From the NCBI RefSeq assembly GCF_013256425.1, contig NZ_CP053904.1, positions 3,162,001 through 3,226,000 on the forward strand: a stretch of 64,000 nt of DNA. Reading direction: 5' to 3'. This DNA is from Hymenobacter sp. BRD67 (GTDB lineage: Bacteria > Bacteroidota > Bacteroidia > Cytophagales > Hymenobacteraceae). Below the pieces are notes generated by a model. It worked only from the letters and a program-made list of their open reading frames with translations, ran no database searches and had not been told where the DNA came from. Shown piece by piece: positions 29,801 through 39,826 of the stretch. Positions within the stretch are counted from its first letter, which is position 1; each line of letters begins with the position of its first letter. A program made the translations under genes and the position numbers.

Positions 29801-30555
29801 CCATCGTTAACCCCGACCACGGCGTGACCTGGACGCTGGCCGACAATATTATCGGGCGCAACAACCAGCCGACCCGCGCCCTGCGGGCGCCGTTCTGGTT
29901 CGACTCGAATGTGGGTGAGCACGATGCCGTGTACTCGCCGGCCCTGAGCCTGACTGGCGCCAGCCCTACCCTGCTCTTCGATGTGGCTTACGGCAAAGTG
30001 AGCAACCAGCAGCTCGACTCGCTGAGCGTGCAGATTGCGGATGCCTGCTCCGGAGCCATTCTGGGTAAGCCATACGCCAAAGGCGCGGCGGGGACACTGC
30101 CTACTACGTCGCCCAAAGACCAGACTATCTTCCTGCCCGCTTCGGGGGCCGACTGGCGGCAGGAGCGCGTCGACCTGACTCCCTACGCTGGTAAGTCGGT
30201 GGTTATCCGCTTTGTGGGGCGCAACGGCTACGGCCAGTACCTCTACCTCGATAATGTACTGGTTGGCAATAATCTACTCAGCCTGACTTCGGCGGCCAGC
30301 GTCGTAGGCCTCGAAGCCTGGCCCAACCCCACGCCCCAGGGCGGTACGCTTACCGTACGCCTGCCCGCCTTTACCGGCAGCGTAGGCCTGCGCCTGGTCG
30401 ATGACCTGGGCCGCGTAGTGTGGCAGGAGCAGGTGCAGCAAAGCGGAGCCGTACTCGAGCGCACCCTGCGCCCTGGCCTAGCACCGGGCCTTTACAACCT
30501 GCTGTACACTCCGGCTGGCGGCACCCCGGCCGCGCGGCGCCTCGTGTTTGAGTAG
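26814..30555 (+). CDS. Secreted S8 (subtilisin-like) peptidase with PKD domains and T9SS tail (two frame breaks)
   Basis: About 1,247 residues. After a signal peptide (ending SAQAQ) comes a propeptide-like region and a subtilase domain: catalytic Asp in VGVISDSF, probable His in CQIVHDLAP, and Ser in FGTSAAAPHAAA. Two PKD-type beta-sandwich repeats follow (TYAWTFAGGTP and TYSWSFPGGTP), then a jelly-roll-like domain and a C-terminal sorting domain (LEAWPNPTPQGG … APGLYNLLY) for export by the type IX system. The frame breaks at CCCC 27571-27574 and at 28191-28194; one added C in each case rejoins the protease domain. If the breaks were real the enzyme would be dead; I think they are sequence errors. 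Confidence 0.87.
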
Positions 30556-30579
30556 CAGGCTGGCTCAACCGCTTTTGGC

Positions 30580-30605
30580 AAGGGCCGGGCAGTAGCCCGG
30601 CCCTT
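30580..30605. terminator. Hairpin terminator after the S8 peptidase gene
   Basis: An 11-bp perfect GC-rich stem (30580-30590 with 30595-30605) and 4-nt loop, 25 bp past the stop codon, followed by a short T-rich stretch. Confidence 0.75.
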
Positions 30606-30767
30606 TGCTTTTGGCCCCGGCCGCACGTCGGCGGGCAAAATCACCGTGCTGACCGAGTAACTTCCCCTAGCCGGCCAGAAGCCCGCCCGAAAGCTGGCAG
30701 GGGCTGGTAACTTGCGGAGAATAACCGACCTGTCTTTTGTAGCACTTCTTATTTTTCAGACTTCACA

Positions 30768-33700
30768 TTGATTTTATATTATATAAGAAAAATAATATGT
30801 TTCGCCTTACTGCTGGCGGGCCTGCTGCCAGGACTGAGCTATGCGGCCCCGGCACCGCGGGCATTCGTGCGGCATTTTGGTCCCGCAGAAGGCTTGAGCC
30901 AGCCATTTATCTACTGCCTGCTGCAAGACCGGCAAGGCTACCTCTGGCTGGGCACCGCAGAGGGCCTGGTGCGCTACGATGGCAGCCGCTTTGTTACGCT
31001 CACCACCCGCGATGGCCTGGCCGAGAACTTCGTAACGGGCCTTTGGGAAGACCCGGCCAGTGGCGCCCTCTGGGTGCTGCACCACGAGGGCAGCCGGTCG
31101 GTGCGGCTGGCGGGCGACGCTTTTCGCGCTGCGCCTACCACCACGCGGGGCGGCCCGGCGGGCCGCGTGGGGTCGCCTGCTCCCGATACTGCCCGCCTGG
31201 GGCGTATCGACGCCGCTTCCACCTGCCCCTTCCTGCCGATGTGGTACCCACCTGCCTGCTCGAAGACCGTGAAGGCAATGCCTGGCTGGGCACCGCCGGC
31301 CAAGGCCTATGGCAGCACGCCGACCGCTTTTTGAGCCTATGGCCTAAGCCAGCCGGCGCACCGGGCCACGACCTGCTGCTCAGCAGCCTGCCTGATGCAG
31401 ACCGGCAACAGCAGGTATGGGGCACCAGCAATGGCACTTTGTACTATCAGCTACCCGCTTTAGGTAAAGCTACTCATCCGCTGGCTCCGGCGCGCCCCCC
31501 TACTGGCGAAGCGGCTACCGTGCTGCTGGCGCGCCCCGCCGCCTTGGGGGGGGCTTTTGGGTAGGTACTGCTACGGCGGGGGTTTATGTCGAGGCGGCGC
31601 CCGGCCGGCCGTGGCAGCCGGTGCGCGGCCTTTCCCAAGGTCTGGGCTCGGCCATAACGGCGCTGGCTTACACTCCCGGTACGGGGCTGTGGGTGGGCAC
31701 GGCCGCCGACGGAGTATATAATTTGCCCACTATTTCAAGCCCCAACGCAACTTCGGCAGCTCAGCATTTTACCACAGCCAATGGCTTGCTGCACAACAGC
31801 ATTTACGCGCTGTTGGCCGACCATACCGGCCGCGTATGGGTGGCCACGCACAATACCGGCCTGGCTGTGTGGGAACCGGCACAACGACACTTTTTGTATC
31901 ATAAGCTGAACAGTGTGGGCCTGGATGCCAGTGCTCTGGCCGAAGACGCCAACGGGACTGTCTGGGTCGGCACCGAAGGCCAGGGGCTGTTCTTTAAACC
32001 CACCAGTGGCTCGTGGCAACAGCTAACGGCCGCCACCAAAGCCCTACCCAGCGATTACCTCACGGCTCTGCTGCCGCTGCCGGCACCGCTGGCGGGCTCG
32101 CTGCTGCTGGTGCACCCGCAGGGCCTGAGCCTGCTCGGCCCTGGGCATACGGCCGCCATTACGCTGGCCGCAGCCGATAATGAGCTCGTTCGGGCTATGC
32201 TGCCGAGCACTGCGCTCACCGCCGGCCCGGCCCCGGTGGCCTGGCTCGCTACCCAGGCCGGCATCCTGCGCCTCGACCTCGACCAGCTGGCAGGCTCAAC
32301 GCCGGGTCGCCTCTCCACGCCACCGGTAGTACTAACCGGGGCCGAGGTAGATGGCGAAGCACACGCGCCAACCACACTTGGCCAGCTGGCGGCGGGGCAG
32401 CACCGCGTCAGCTTCGTGTTTCAGGGGCTCAGTTTGGCCCCCGGTGGCGCGGCGGCACTCCGCTATCGCTACCGCCTGCGCGGCCTGTCCGACGAATGGA
32501 GCCGCACGAGCGGGGCCGGCGAGGCCCAGTTTGTCGGGCTCGGCCCCGGCCGCTACGAATTGCAGGCGCAGGTGCGCCGGGCCATACCCGGCAGCTCCTG
32601 GAGCCCGGCCGCCCGCAGCGTGTTCACTGTTGCCACCCCCTGGTGGCAGCGGGCTACCACACTGGCTTTGGGCGCGTTGGCTCTGCTGGCAGTGCTCATT
32701 GCCGTGGTACGCACCCGCGAAGGCGTGCTGCGTCGCCAGAAGCTTCAGCTCGAAAAAACCGTGCAGCACCGCACCAGTGAGCTACGCCAGAAGAACCACG
32801 ATATCGAGCACATAAATGGCGAGCTACTCGTAGCCCGTGACGCGGCTGAAGCATCGCGCCGGGCCAAGGCGCAGTTTCTGGCCAACATGAGCCACGAAAT
32901 CCGCACCCCGATGAACGCAGTCATCGGCCTCACCAACTTATTGCAGCAAACGTCGCTCAATCCTGAGCAAGGCGAATACCTGACGGCCATTCACTCGTCG
33001 TCGCAGAATCTGCTGGTTATTCTCAACGACATCCTCGATTCGTCGAAGATGGAGGCCGGTAAGCTTACGCTGGAGCAGATAGCGTTCCGGCTCCCCGAGG
33101 CGGTACGCGGACTTAGCACGCTCTTTCGCTACGCGGCCGACAGCAAGGGGCTGGATTTTAATACATTCGTTTCAGAAGATATACCTGCTGCCGTGGTTGG
33201 CGACCCCGTGCGCTTGCAGCAGGTACTCGTCAACCTGGTGAGCAACGCGTTGAAATTTACCCGGCGCGGGGCGTGACCGTACGGGTAACACTGGCGCCCG
33301 GCCCGGCCCCCGACCTGGCCCACGCAGCCCTAAGGTTTGAAGTGGAAGACACTGGCATCGGCATTGCAGCCAATAAGCTGACGGCCATTTTTGATGATTT
33401 TTCGCAGGCGAATGCCAGCACTACCCGCGAGTTTGGCGGCACGGGCCTGGGGCTCAGCATTGCCCGCAACCTGGTACAGCTGCACGGCGGCGAGTTGGGC
33501 GTGCGTAGCCAGGAAGGAAGCGGCTCAGTGTTTTATTTTGAGTTGACTTACCCCATCGCTGACCCCGCCCAAACCCGGCCGGGCGCGGTAGCAGGGCCGC
33601 TGCCCGCCTTCGAGCCCGCGCTGCGCGTGCTAGTGGCCGAAGACAACCAGCTCAACCAGCTGGTAGCACGCAAAACACTGGAAAACTGGAATGTACAGGT

Positions 33701-34381
33701 AGTTATCGCCGAAAATGGCCGCCTGGCCGTGGAGCGCGTGCTAACGGCTACCGAGCCCTTCGACGCCGTGTTTATGGATATTCAGATGCCGGAGCTCGAT
33801 GGCTACGCCGCCGCCCGGGCCCTGCGTCAGCATTGCCCCGACGCCACCAGGCTGCCCATTATTGGCCTCACGGCCTCGGTACTGCCCGAAGACCGTAGCC
33901 TGGCATTGGCGGCCGGCATGAACGACCTGCTGGCCAAGCCTTTTGAGCCGGCCGTGCTCTACGCCCGGCTGGCACATTTTACGGGGCGGCTGGCCGGAGT
34001 TTCTTCGCCCGAGGCAGCGCCAGCGGCCACTCTGCCGCCCAGCGCGCCCCCTGCCCTGCACCCCAACTGGCAGCAGCTGGAGGAGCTGGCAGGCGGTAAT
34101 GCCAGCTTTATCAGTCAGATTGTGAATACTTTCTTGACCGAGGCACCGGCCCTTGAGCAGCTACTGGCTGCTGCCTGCCCCACGACCCCACCGCCGTGGC
34201 CACCCTGGCGCACAAGCTTAAAGGCCAGGTGGCTTACTTTGGCGTGCCCGGCCTGCACGCGCAGCTCGATGAGCTGGAGCGCAGCGCCCGGACTCCCGGC
34301 TATCCTTTCTGCGAGCCCTTGCTGCAAACTGTGCGGCAGCAGCTCGGCCAATTATACCCCCAGCTTCAGCAAAGAGCCTAA
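30768..34381 (+). CDS. Hybrid two-component sensor kinase with beta-propeller sensor (four frame breaks)
   Basis: About 1,205 residues after repair. Order: signal peptide; two-component-regulator propeller repeats (QDRQGYLWLGTAEGLVRYDG, LEDREGNAWLGTAGQGL, GLWVGTAADGVYNL); a Y_Y_Y domain; a membrane helix; HisKA with His in NMSHEIRTPMN; HATPase (VNLVSNALKF, GTGLGLSIARNLV); a receiver domain with Asp in AVFMDIQMPELDG; and an HPt domain with His in LAHKLKGQVAYFG. This is the hybrid kinase architecture common in Bacteroidota for sensing extracellular glycans or other ligands; the ligand is unknown. The four breaks, at G/C runs 31199-31202, 31546-31553, 33268-33271 and 34178-34181, are each repaired by one base. 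The start is uncertain: TTG 30768 gives the best signal peptide. Confidence 0.85.
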
Positions 34382-34460
34382 TTTGCGGAATGACAGCCAA
34401 ATAATAAAGTAAACCAGAGCTCTTTACGCTCATTATCGCCCGGACCCCGGAGCCAGTCCC

Positions 34461-34468
34461 TACTTTTG
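34461..34468 (+). promoter_or_regulatory. Candidate -7 promoter element for the LytTR gene
   Basis: TACTTTTG matches the Bacteroidota -7 consensus TAnnTTTG, about 33 bp before the start codon. A clear -33 element was not found. Confidence 0.4.
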
Positions 34469-34500
34469 CCCGACCTATCTACCTGCTTTCCCGCTGCCCT

Positions 34501-35262
34501 ATGTCCTTTTCTTCTCCCGAAGTTGATGGCCTCACCCCGGCTCCGCTGCGTTGTCTCATTGTTGACGATGACCCTTTGTCAGTCCAGATAGTGCAGAACT
34601 GCATTGCCAATACGCCTTTCTTAGAAGCGTCCGGAGCGTGCAGCAGTGCCATTGAAGCCGCCGAGATTCTTCGTACGCAGGCTTTCGACGTATTATTTCT
34701 GGACATTGAGATGCCTCTGATGTCGGGCCTCGACCTACTCCGCTCGCTGCCGGAGGCCCCGCAGGTGGTACTCATTACCAGTAGCCAGTCGTATGCCGTG
34801 CAGGCCTTCGAATTTGCCGTAGCCGATTATCTGCTTAAGCCGTTGAGCTATCCGCGCTTTCTGCAGGCAGCCCAAAAGGTACTCGAAACCATTACTGCCC
34901 AGCGAACAGCGGCCGACCCCGATACGCAGGCGCAGCCCATAGGCTCCAACCCCGAATTCACTTTTGTAAAGGTTGATAATAAGCTCGTTCGGGTCGATTT
35001 CGCCGACATTTACTATGTTGAAGCCCTAGGTGACTACGTGCACCTGGTTACTACCCGTAGCAAGCTTATTGTCTATAGTACCATGCGGGCCATTGAAGAG
35101 AAGTTTCCGCCCCAGCACTTTGTGCGGGTGCATCGCTCCTTCATCATCAATATCGACTATGTGCAGGCGCTGGAAGACAACTCCCTGCTGATTAAAGAGA
35201 AATATATTCCGGTGGGCCAAACGTACATGCGCGGCCTGCTTCAACGCCTCAACAAGCTGTAG
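34501..35262 (+). CDS. LytTR-family response regulator
   Basis: 253 residues. An N-terminal receiver domain has the acidic pocket DDD (residues 22-24), phosphoacceptor Asp68 in LFLDIEMP, and the switch residues in LITSSQ and KPLSYPRF. A C-terminal LytTR DNA-binding domain (VDFADIYYVEALGDYVHL, HFVRVHRSFIINIDYV) follows. It lies about 120 bp behind the hybrid kinase in the same direction and could be its output or partner. The kinase already has its own receiver and HPt, which would suit a phosphorelay to this regulator. Confidence 0.92.
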   Translation: MSFSSPEVDGLTPAPLRCLIVDDDPLSVQIVQNCIANTPFLEASGACSSAIEAAEILRTQAFDVLFLDIEMPLMSGLDLLRSLPEAPQVVLITSSQSYAVQAFEFAVADYLLKPLSYPRFLQAAQKVLETITAQRTAADPDTQAQPIGSNPEFTFVKVDNKLVRVDFADIYYVEALGDYVHLVTTRSKLIVYSTMRAIEEKFPPQHFVRVHRSFIINIDYVQALEDNSLLIKEKYIPVGQTYMRGLLQRLNKL

Positions 35263-35311
35263 GGCTGCGCAGCCCGCCGGCGCTATTTTTCACGCTAACT
35301 CCCACTTTTCA

Positions 35312-35961
35312 GTGCCTTTTACTGCTTCCTTTTCGCCTGTTTTTGTTTGGCTGCGGGGTACCCTGGCAGCAGTGGCGCTGGCGGGTACGCCAGCTGTGGT
35401 GGCCGCTCAGGCTACCGGTGCCGACTCCACTGCCACCCAGGCGGCCAGCTGCGGCCCGCTGCAGCCCGTCGAGCTATGCGTCGATTTCGACGCCAGCCGC
35501 TCGGTAGACCCCGGCGCCGGCCCCTTGAGTACCGATGGAACATGGGCGATGGTACTACACTCACGGGCCTGACCATCACGCACTGCTATGCCACTCGGGC
35601 CCGCTACCGGGTGGTGCTCGATGTAGTGGTGCCGGCCACCGGCGAAGTACGCCGCGCCGAAAAAACCTTCGACGTGGACTTGCTGCGTAAGCCGGTACTC
35701 AATTTTAGCGTGGGCCCCACGCTTCGGGTACGAGCCGGGCAGCCGGTAGCATTCGATGCGCTGGACTCGGTATTGCCCGACTGCCAATCGGTAGTAGTCA
35801 TCTGGGATTTTCGCGATGGCTTTACCCAGCAGGGGCGGCGCGTCGAGCACAGCTTCCGCAAGCCCGGGCGCTTTCCGGTGCGCATGAGCCTGCGCGGCTA
35901 CGGCCCCGGAGCCTGCGCCGCCAGCAACTGCGTCAGCCAGGAAGTTATCGTGGAGCCTTAG
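35312..35961 (+). CDS. Secreted PKD-domain protein (frame break)
   Basis: About 216 residues: a signal peptide (ending VVAAQA) and two immunoglobulin-like PKD-type domains, recognised from YRWNMGDGTTLTG followed by HCYATRARYRV, and later VIWDFRDGF followed by HSFRKPGRFPV. No catalytic domain or sorting tail is seen. The frame breaks at CCCC 35521-35524; one more C joins the parts. The GTG start at 35312 fits the signal peptide. It lies 49 bp downstream of the LytTR gene and could be co-transcribed. It converges with the 35977-37484 gene, only 15 bp apart. Confidence 0.75.
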
Positions 35962-35976
35962 GCAGCAGCGCAAAGG

Positions 35977-37484
35977 CTACTGCGGGGTGCCCTGGCTCAG
36001 AATGCCCAATACCAGCTGCCACAAATCCTCGTACGGAACAATCTCGATTTCGGCATCGGCCTCGCCTACCAGGGGGCTTTTTTCAGAGCTGCCAGCAAGG
36101 GCTTACTGCGCTGCCCCAGCACTTCGGGGTCGAAGTCGGCTTCGGGCAGCAGCAGCAGCAGCCGCAGAAAGGTGCGGCTCCGCAGCGTAGCCGCATCACG
36201 CAGGTGCCGCTGCTGGTACTTGCGCAGGCGCTCAAGCCGTGAGAGCACTGGCTCCAGGAGGCGCTGCCGCAGGAAGTGTAGCAGCTGAAATACCAGAATG
36301 GCCACGTTGTGGCCGCGCTTATCGCGGCTGTACTCGGGCACGGTCAGGGCCGCAAACACGGCCAGCTGGTTGCGGCGACGCACCGGCAGCTTTTCAAGTG
36401 GCTGGATAAACTCGGTGTAAGCCTCCAGCAACTCCCAGCGCTGCAAAGCCGCGGGCCGCAGCTTGGTAAAAGAAGGATTTTTGTGCGCCAGATGCAGCAG
36501 TTGCAGCGCCTGCTCATACTCGCCCGCATGCAGGGCCAGCAGCAGATAATGCTCGTAGAAATAAAACCAGTTGCTGGAAGTAGGGTGCATCTCCTGGGCA
36601 AAGGCCTCCGCCAGCTTCAGGCCAGCCGCCGCCTGCCGGGTGCGCAGGTAGGCATACACCATCATAAACTGATTGAAGCGCTGGTCGAAGCGCCGGGCAT
36701 TGAGCTTACCCTGCTGCAGGAGCCGGGTAGCCATTGTGGTATACTGCACAATGTCCTCGTAGCGCCCGGTCAGCTCTGCGTTGCCTATACGTATCCGATA
36801 CAGCGCCAAAAACGTAATAAAGGTTTTGCCCTGCTTGTGCAGCTCTTCGGCCCTGGCCAGGTATGCCGGCATCTTCAGCAAAATTGCCCGTCGCTTGGCT
36901 ACGGCCCGCGCCATGCCCAGCCGAACAGACAACGAAAGCTCCTCTGCTTCCTGCTCGTAGCGAATGACTTCCCGCAGCTTGGCCAGGGTTTTACTTAGGG
37001 CATCGTACTTATAGGGAAGGTTTTGCTCGGCATATATAGTCAGGAGCCGCTGGCCGGCCTGCTCGGCATAGCCCATAAACTCGCCTTGCAGGGCCATTCG
37101 CATGCAACGACGTAACAGCCGCTCACTCAGGCTATACTCTCCTTCTAAACATAAAATCGTTACCTTGTGTAACAAGTCCAGGCATTCTACCTCGTAGCGG
37201 CGCGATACCACAAAGCGCGGGTCGGAATGGTCCAGAAAGTATAGGTGATTGAGTAGCTTGTCCTGCACCCGCGCCCGCAGCTGGCGCATAGCAGCCTGAT
37301 TATTAATCGAGTTTGCCCCATAAAGCGATTTGGTTAGCTGTATGGTGGTCATTTCCGGATTGGCTATTACTTCCTGCATCAGCCGCTCTTCTTTACCCAT
37401 GCGGGAGGCATCCAGGTCAAGTAGAGGCCGCTGATTTGACCGGCGCAATGTCACAATTCGCGCCAAATTCGCAATCTCTTTCAT
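35977..37484 (-). CDS. Alpha-helical (TPR-like) protein with N-terminal HTH-like segment, unknown function
   Basis: About 503 residues with no signal or membrane segment. It is almost wholly helical by eye, with solenoid-like pairs of amphipathic helices through residues 100-440. Residues about 35-90 (TTIQLTKSLYG…MRQLRARVQDKLLNHLYFLD) look like a winged-helix/HTH segment. I do not recognise a named family. The shape recalls peptide-binding TPR regulators (RRNPP type of Firmicutes), but no homology is claimed. It diverges from a 47-codon peptide gene and a peptide-type ABC transporter. The frame breaks at the five-base run 36072-36076; one added base extends the C-terminus by about 30 residues to a stop at 35977. 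Confidence 0.65.
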
Positions 37485-37847
37485 CGAAAAACTTATTCCA
37501 AATTAATTAAAAGCACTTTTGCCTCCTGCCTGCCCGGCTAAAAGGGGTTTAAAAAACTCAGCAAACTGTCCTTTTAAATACCGCGTCTTTTTTCAAGCTT
37601 TGTATCTTGGAATAGCATGCGCAATTTACACGATAAGATGTCACAACTTCGTTTTTTTTCGCAAGCACCGATTCCATAAATTCTCCGCCCCCAAACCAGC
37701 TAACCCATAAAAGAAGCGGTACCTATAAATAAAATTCAATAAATTATAAGAATAATCATTGTCACAGCAGAAAGGCTAATGTCCTTTTAAGTGCCTGCCA
37801 AGGAAAGGAGCTTTGTATCAACAATTCACCGCAAATCTTTCCTAGCC
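37485..37847. promoter_or_regulatory. Divergent intergenic region with an 11-bp direct repeat
   Basis: An AT-rich 363-bp region between the leftward helical protein and the rightward peptide gene. TGTCCTTTTAA occurs exactly at 37567-37577 and again at 37780-37790, one copy near each gene, which could be regulator sites. TATCTTGG at 37602-37609 is a one-mismatch -7 element. A frame at 37519-37710 is open but has no protein-like features. Confidence 0.4.
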
Positions 37848-37991
37848 ATGTTGGAGCTCATTACTTTCGCCCTGTTGCAACTCGCTACCTTGTCTAGCCC
37901 GCCCGCCACCAACAACATTGGCAGCAGCGGCTGGGGCGGTAGCGACATCGTAGCTCCTACTCAGACTACAACTAGCGTCGGCGGCAACTAA
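37848..37991 (+). CDS. Small predicted secreted peptide, 47 aa
   Basis: The ATG at 37848 gives a hydrophobic N-terminal segment (LELITFALLQLATL) and then a polar Gly/Ser/Thr/Asn-rich tail of about 25 residues including GSSGWGGSD and TTTSVGG. No family is recognised. A longer frame from GTG 37791 exists, but the 19 extra residues are charged and would spoil the hydrophobic start. Its position directly before a peptide-type ABC substrate-binding protein (86 bp) and opposite a regulator-like protein suggests a secreted peptide or pheromone precursor, or alternatively an unrelated small envelope protein. Coding status is unproven. Confidence 0.45.
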   Translation: MLELITFALLQLATLSSPPATNNIGSSGWGGSDIVAPTQTTTSVGGN

Positions 37992-38050
37992 GGCAGCAGC
38001 GTTGTCTGGTAGCAGTAGAAGTTAATTTAAGGTCTAGCCTGCTAACTTGC

Positions 38051-38073
38051 CAATGGCATTTGTAATGCCATTG
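38051..38073. promoter_or_regulatory. Perfect palindrome directly before the substrate-binding-protein gene
   Basis: Arms CAATGGCATT (38051-38060) and AATGCCATTG (38064-38073) with a 3-nt spacer end four bases before the ATG at 38078. A -7-like TAACTTGC at 38044-38051 touches its left arm. It may be an operator covering the transcription start, or an RNA hairpin masking the start codon. Confidence 0.55.
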
Positions 38074-38077
38074 CAAA

Positions 38078-39824
38078 ATGAAATACTTCTGGCTTGGTGG
38101 ATTTCTGCTATTTCTGACCTGGGCTTGCTCGTCACCTACTACCCGGCAAGAGTCCGCTTCTACTCCGATTCGCATTCGCTGGGCCTACGACGCGGAAACG
38201 CTGGACCCTATGGCGCTTCCCAATCAGAACGCCATCGATGTTGCCACTCTGTTGCATGCGAGCCTGCTGCAAATAGATTATAAATACAATAGATACGCGC
38301 CAGCCCTGGCCCAGTCGCTGCCGCAGATAACGCTTGTTGGAGATTCGCTTACCTCCTTGGATTATTATTTGCGGCCGGCCGCTACCTGGGACAACGGGCA
38401 ACCCGTGCTAGCTACCGATGTTGACTTTACGCTTAAATTAATGCAATGCCCAGGGCTGCCCAACGAGGGAGCCCGCTCGCAATTCAGCTTTATTCGAAAA
38501 ATTCAGCTTGACCCTGCCGATGCGCGCCACTTTACGGTAGTGTGTCGCGGCCAGGCTACCGAGCTGGCCACTACTTCCGGCGACTACCCTATCTTGCCCG
38601 AAGCAGTACTTGATCCGGCGCATACCTTACGAGCCATTTCACTGGCCGCGCTGCAAGACTGGCCCGAGTCGCGCCCTCCGGCGCCGGCGGTGGCCGCCCT
38701 CGTACAACGGTATCAGCAAGCCGACCTGGCTCGCCATCCCGAGCGGCTGCCTGGCTGCGGAGCGTATAAGCTGGCGGCGTGGGAAACCGGGCGGCACCTG
38801 TTGCTGCAACGCAAGGCCCACTGGTGGGCCGATGCACTACGCCCGGCCTCGCCGGTACTTCAGGCTCGCCCCCAACAGCTGGATTTTGTTGTTATTCCCG
38901 ATGATGCCGTCGCTACGCTGGCGCTACGTCGCCACGAGCTGGAAGTATATTCGCCGGTACCGGCCCGCTTTTTTCAGCGCTTACAGGCTTCCGCAGCGGC
39001 CCAGCGCGAATTATTTTTTTACAGCAGCCCATCCTACGATATGGTAACGGCTGGGTTTAACACGCGGCGCGCTCCCCTGTCCGATAAGCGCACTCGCCAG
39101 GCCCTCAGCCGGTTGTTTGACCCTGTTGCGCTGCTCAAGGCCACCCAGCTGGGGCAAGGCCTTACTACGGTAGGCTTGCTGCCACCCACCAGCCCTTACT
39201 ATAACGACAGCCTGCCGCCCCTGACCTATGCCCCGCCCGGGCCGTGGCACTGCTGCAGCAGGCGGGCTGGCGGCGGCAGCCCGATGGCACCTGGCGGCAC
39301 CCGTCTTTAGCCAGTCCGCTCACCTTGCGGCTACGCTATCGCACCGACGAAACGACGTTTGCGACGGCCGCTTTGCAGTTTCAGGCGGCGGCCGCGCAGC
39401 TCGGCATTCCTATCGTGCTGGTTCCTACCGAAACCTCAGTACTTGTGAGCGCGTTGCGCACCGGCGATTTTGATATGTATATCCGCCTGGTAAGGGCAGT
39501 CCGCTTGGCTTCAACTTTATGCCCGTTCTGCATACCAATGCTATCGGCAACGGCAATTTTACCGGTTTCGGCACCCCCGCTACCGACGGGCTGCTCGCGG
39601 GTATTGCTGTCGAAGGGAATGAGCGGCGCAAACGCCTGATGCTCCGCAAGCTGCAAGCCGTAGTTCGGGAAGAGATGCCGCTGGTACCGTTGTTTTTCTT
39701 GCCTATCCGCCTGGTTACCAGCCGTCGCCTGCTGCCAGTAGCCACGTCGGGGCTTAAGCCGGGCTATGTGCCTGCCGCGCTGGCCTGGGCCACCACCGAC
39801 AGCCTGCGGGCACCCACTAACTAA
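38078..39824 (+). CDS. Peptide-type ABC transporter substrate-binding lipoprotein (two frame breaks)
   Basis: About 583 residues of the extracellular solute-binding family 5 (DppA/OppA type). The lipobox TWACSS sets lipidation at Cys17. The family features IRIRWAYDAETLDPM, LLHASLLQIDYKYNRYAPALAQSLP and, near the end, FLPIRLVTSRRLLPV are visible. It would bind oligopeptides or similar ligands and pass them to the two permeases that follow at once (2 bp to the first). The frame breaks at 39236-39238 (CCC) and 39494-39496 (GGG); one added base each rejoins YAPPRAVALLQQAGW and LVRGSPLGFNFMPV. Confidence 0.82.
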
Positions 39825-39826
39825 CG

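Noticed and set aside
30797..31564. A 255-codon frame starting with ATG inside the hybrid kinase gene
   Set aside because: Only its second half matches the kinase propeller; the first half is an out-of-frame shadow. It arises from two missing G bases and is not a separate gene.
37519..37710. A 63-codon frame in the AT-rich region before the peptide gene
   Set aside because: Composition is typical of random AT-rich sequence and it covers the likely promoter region.
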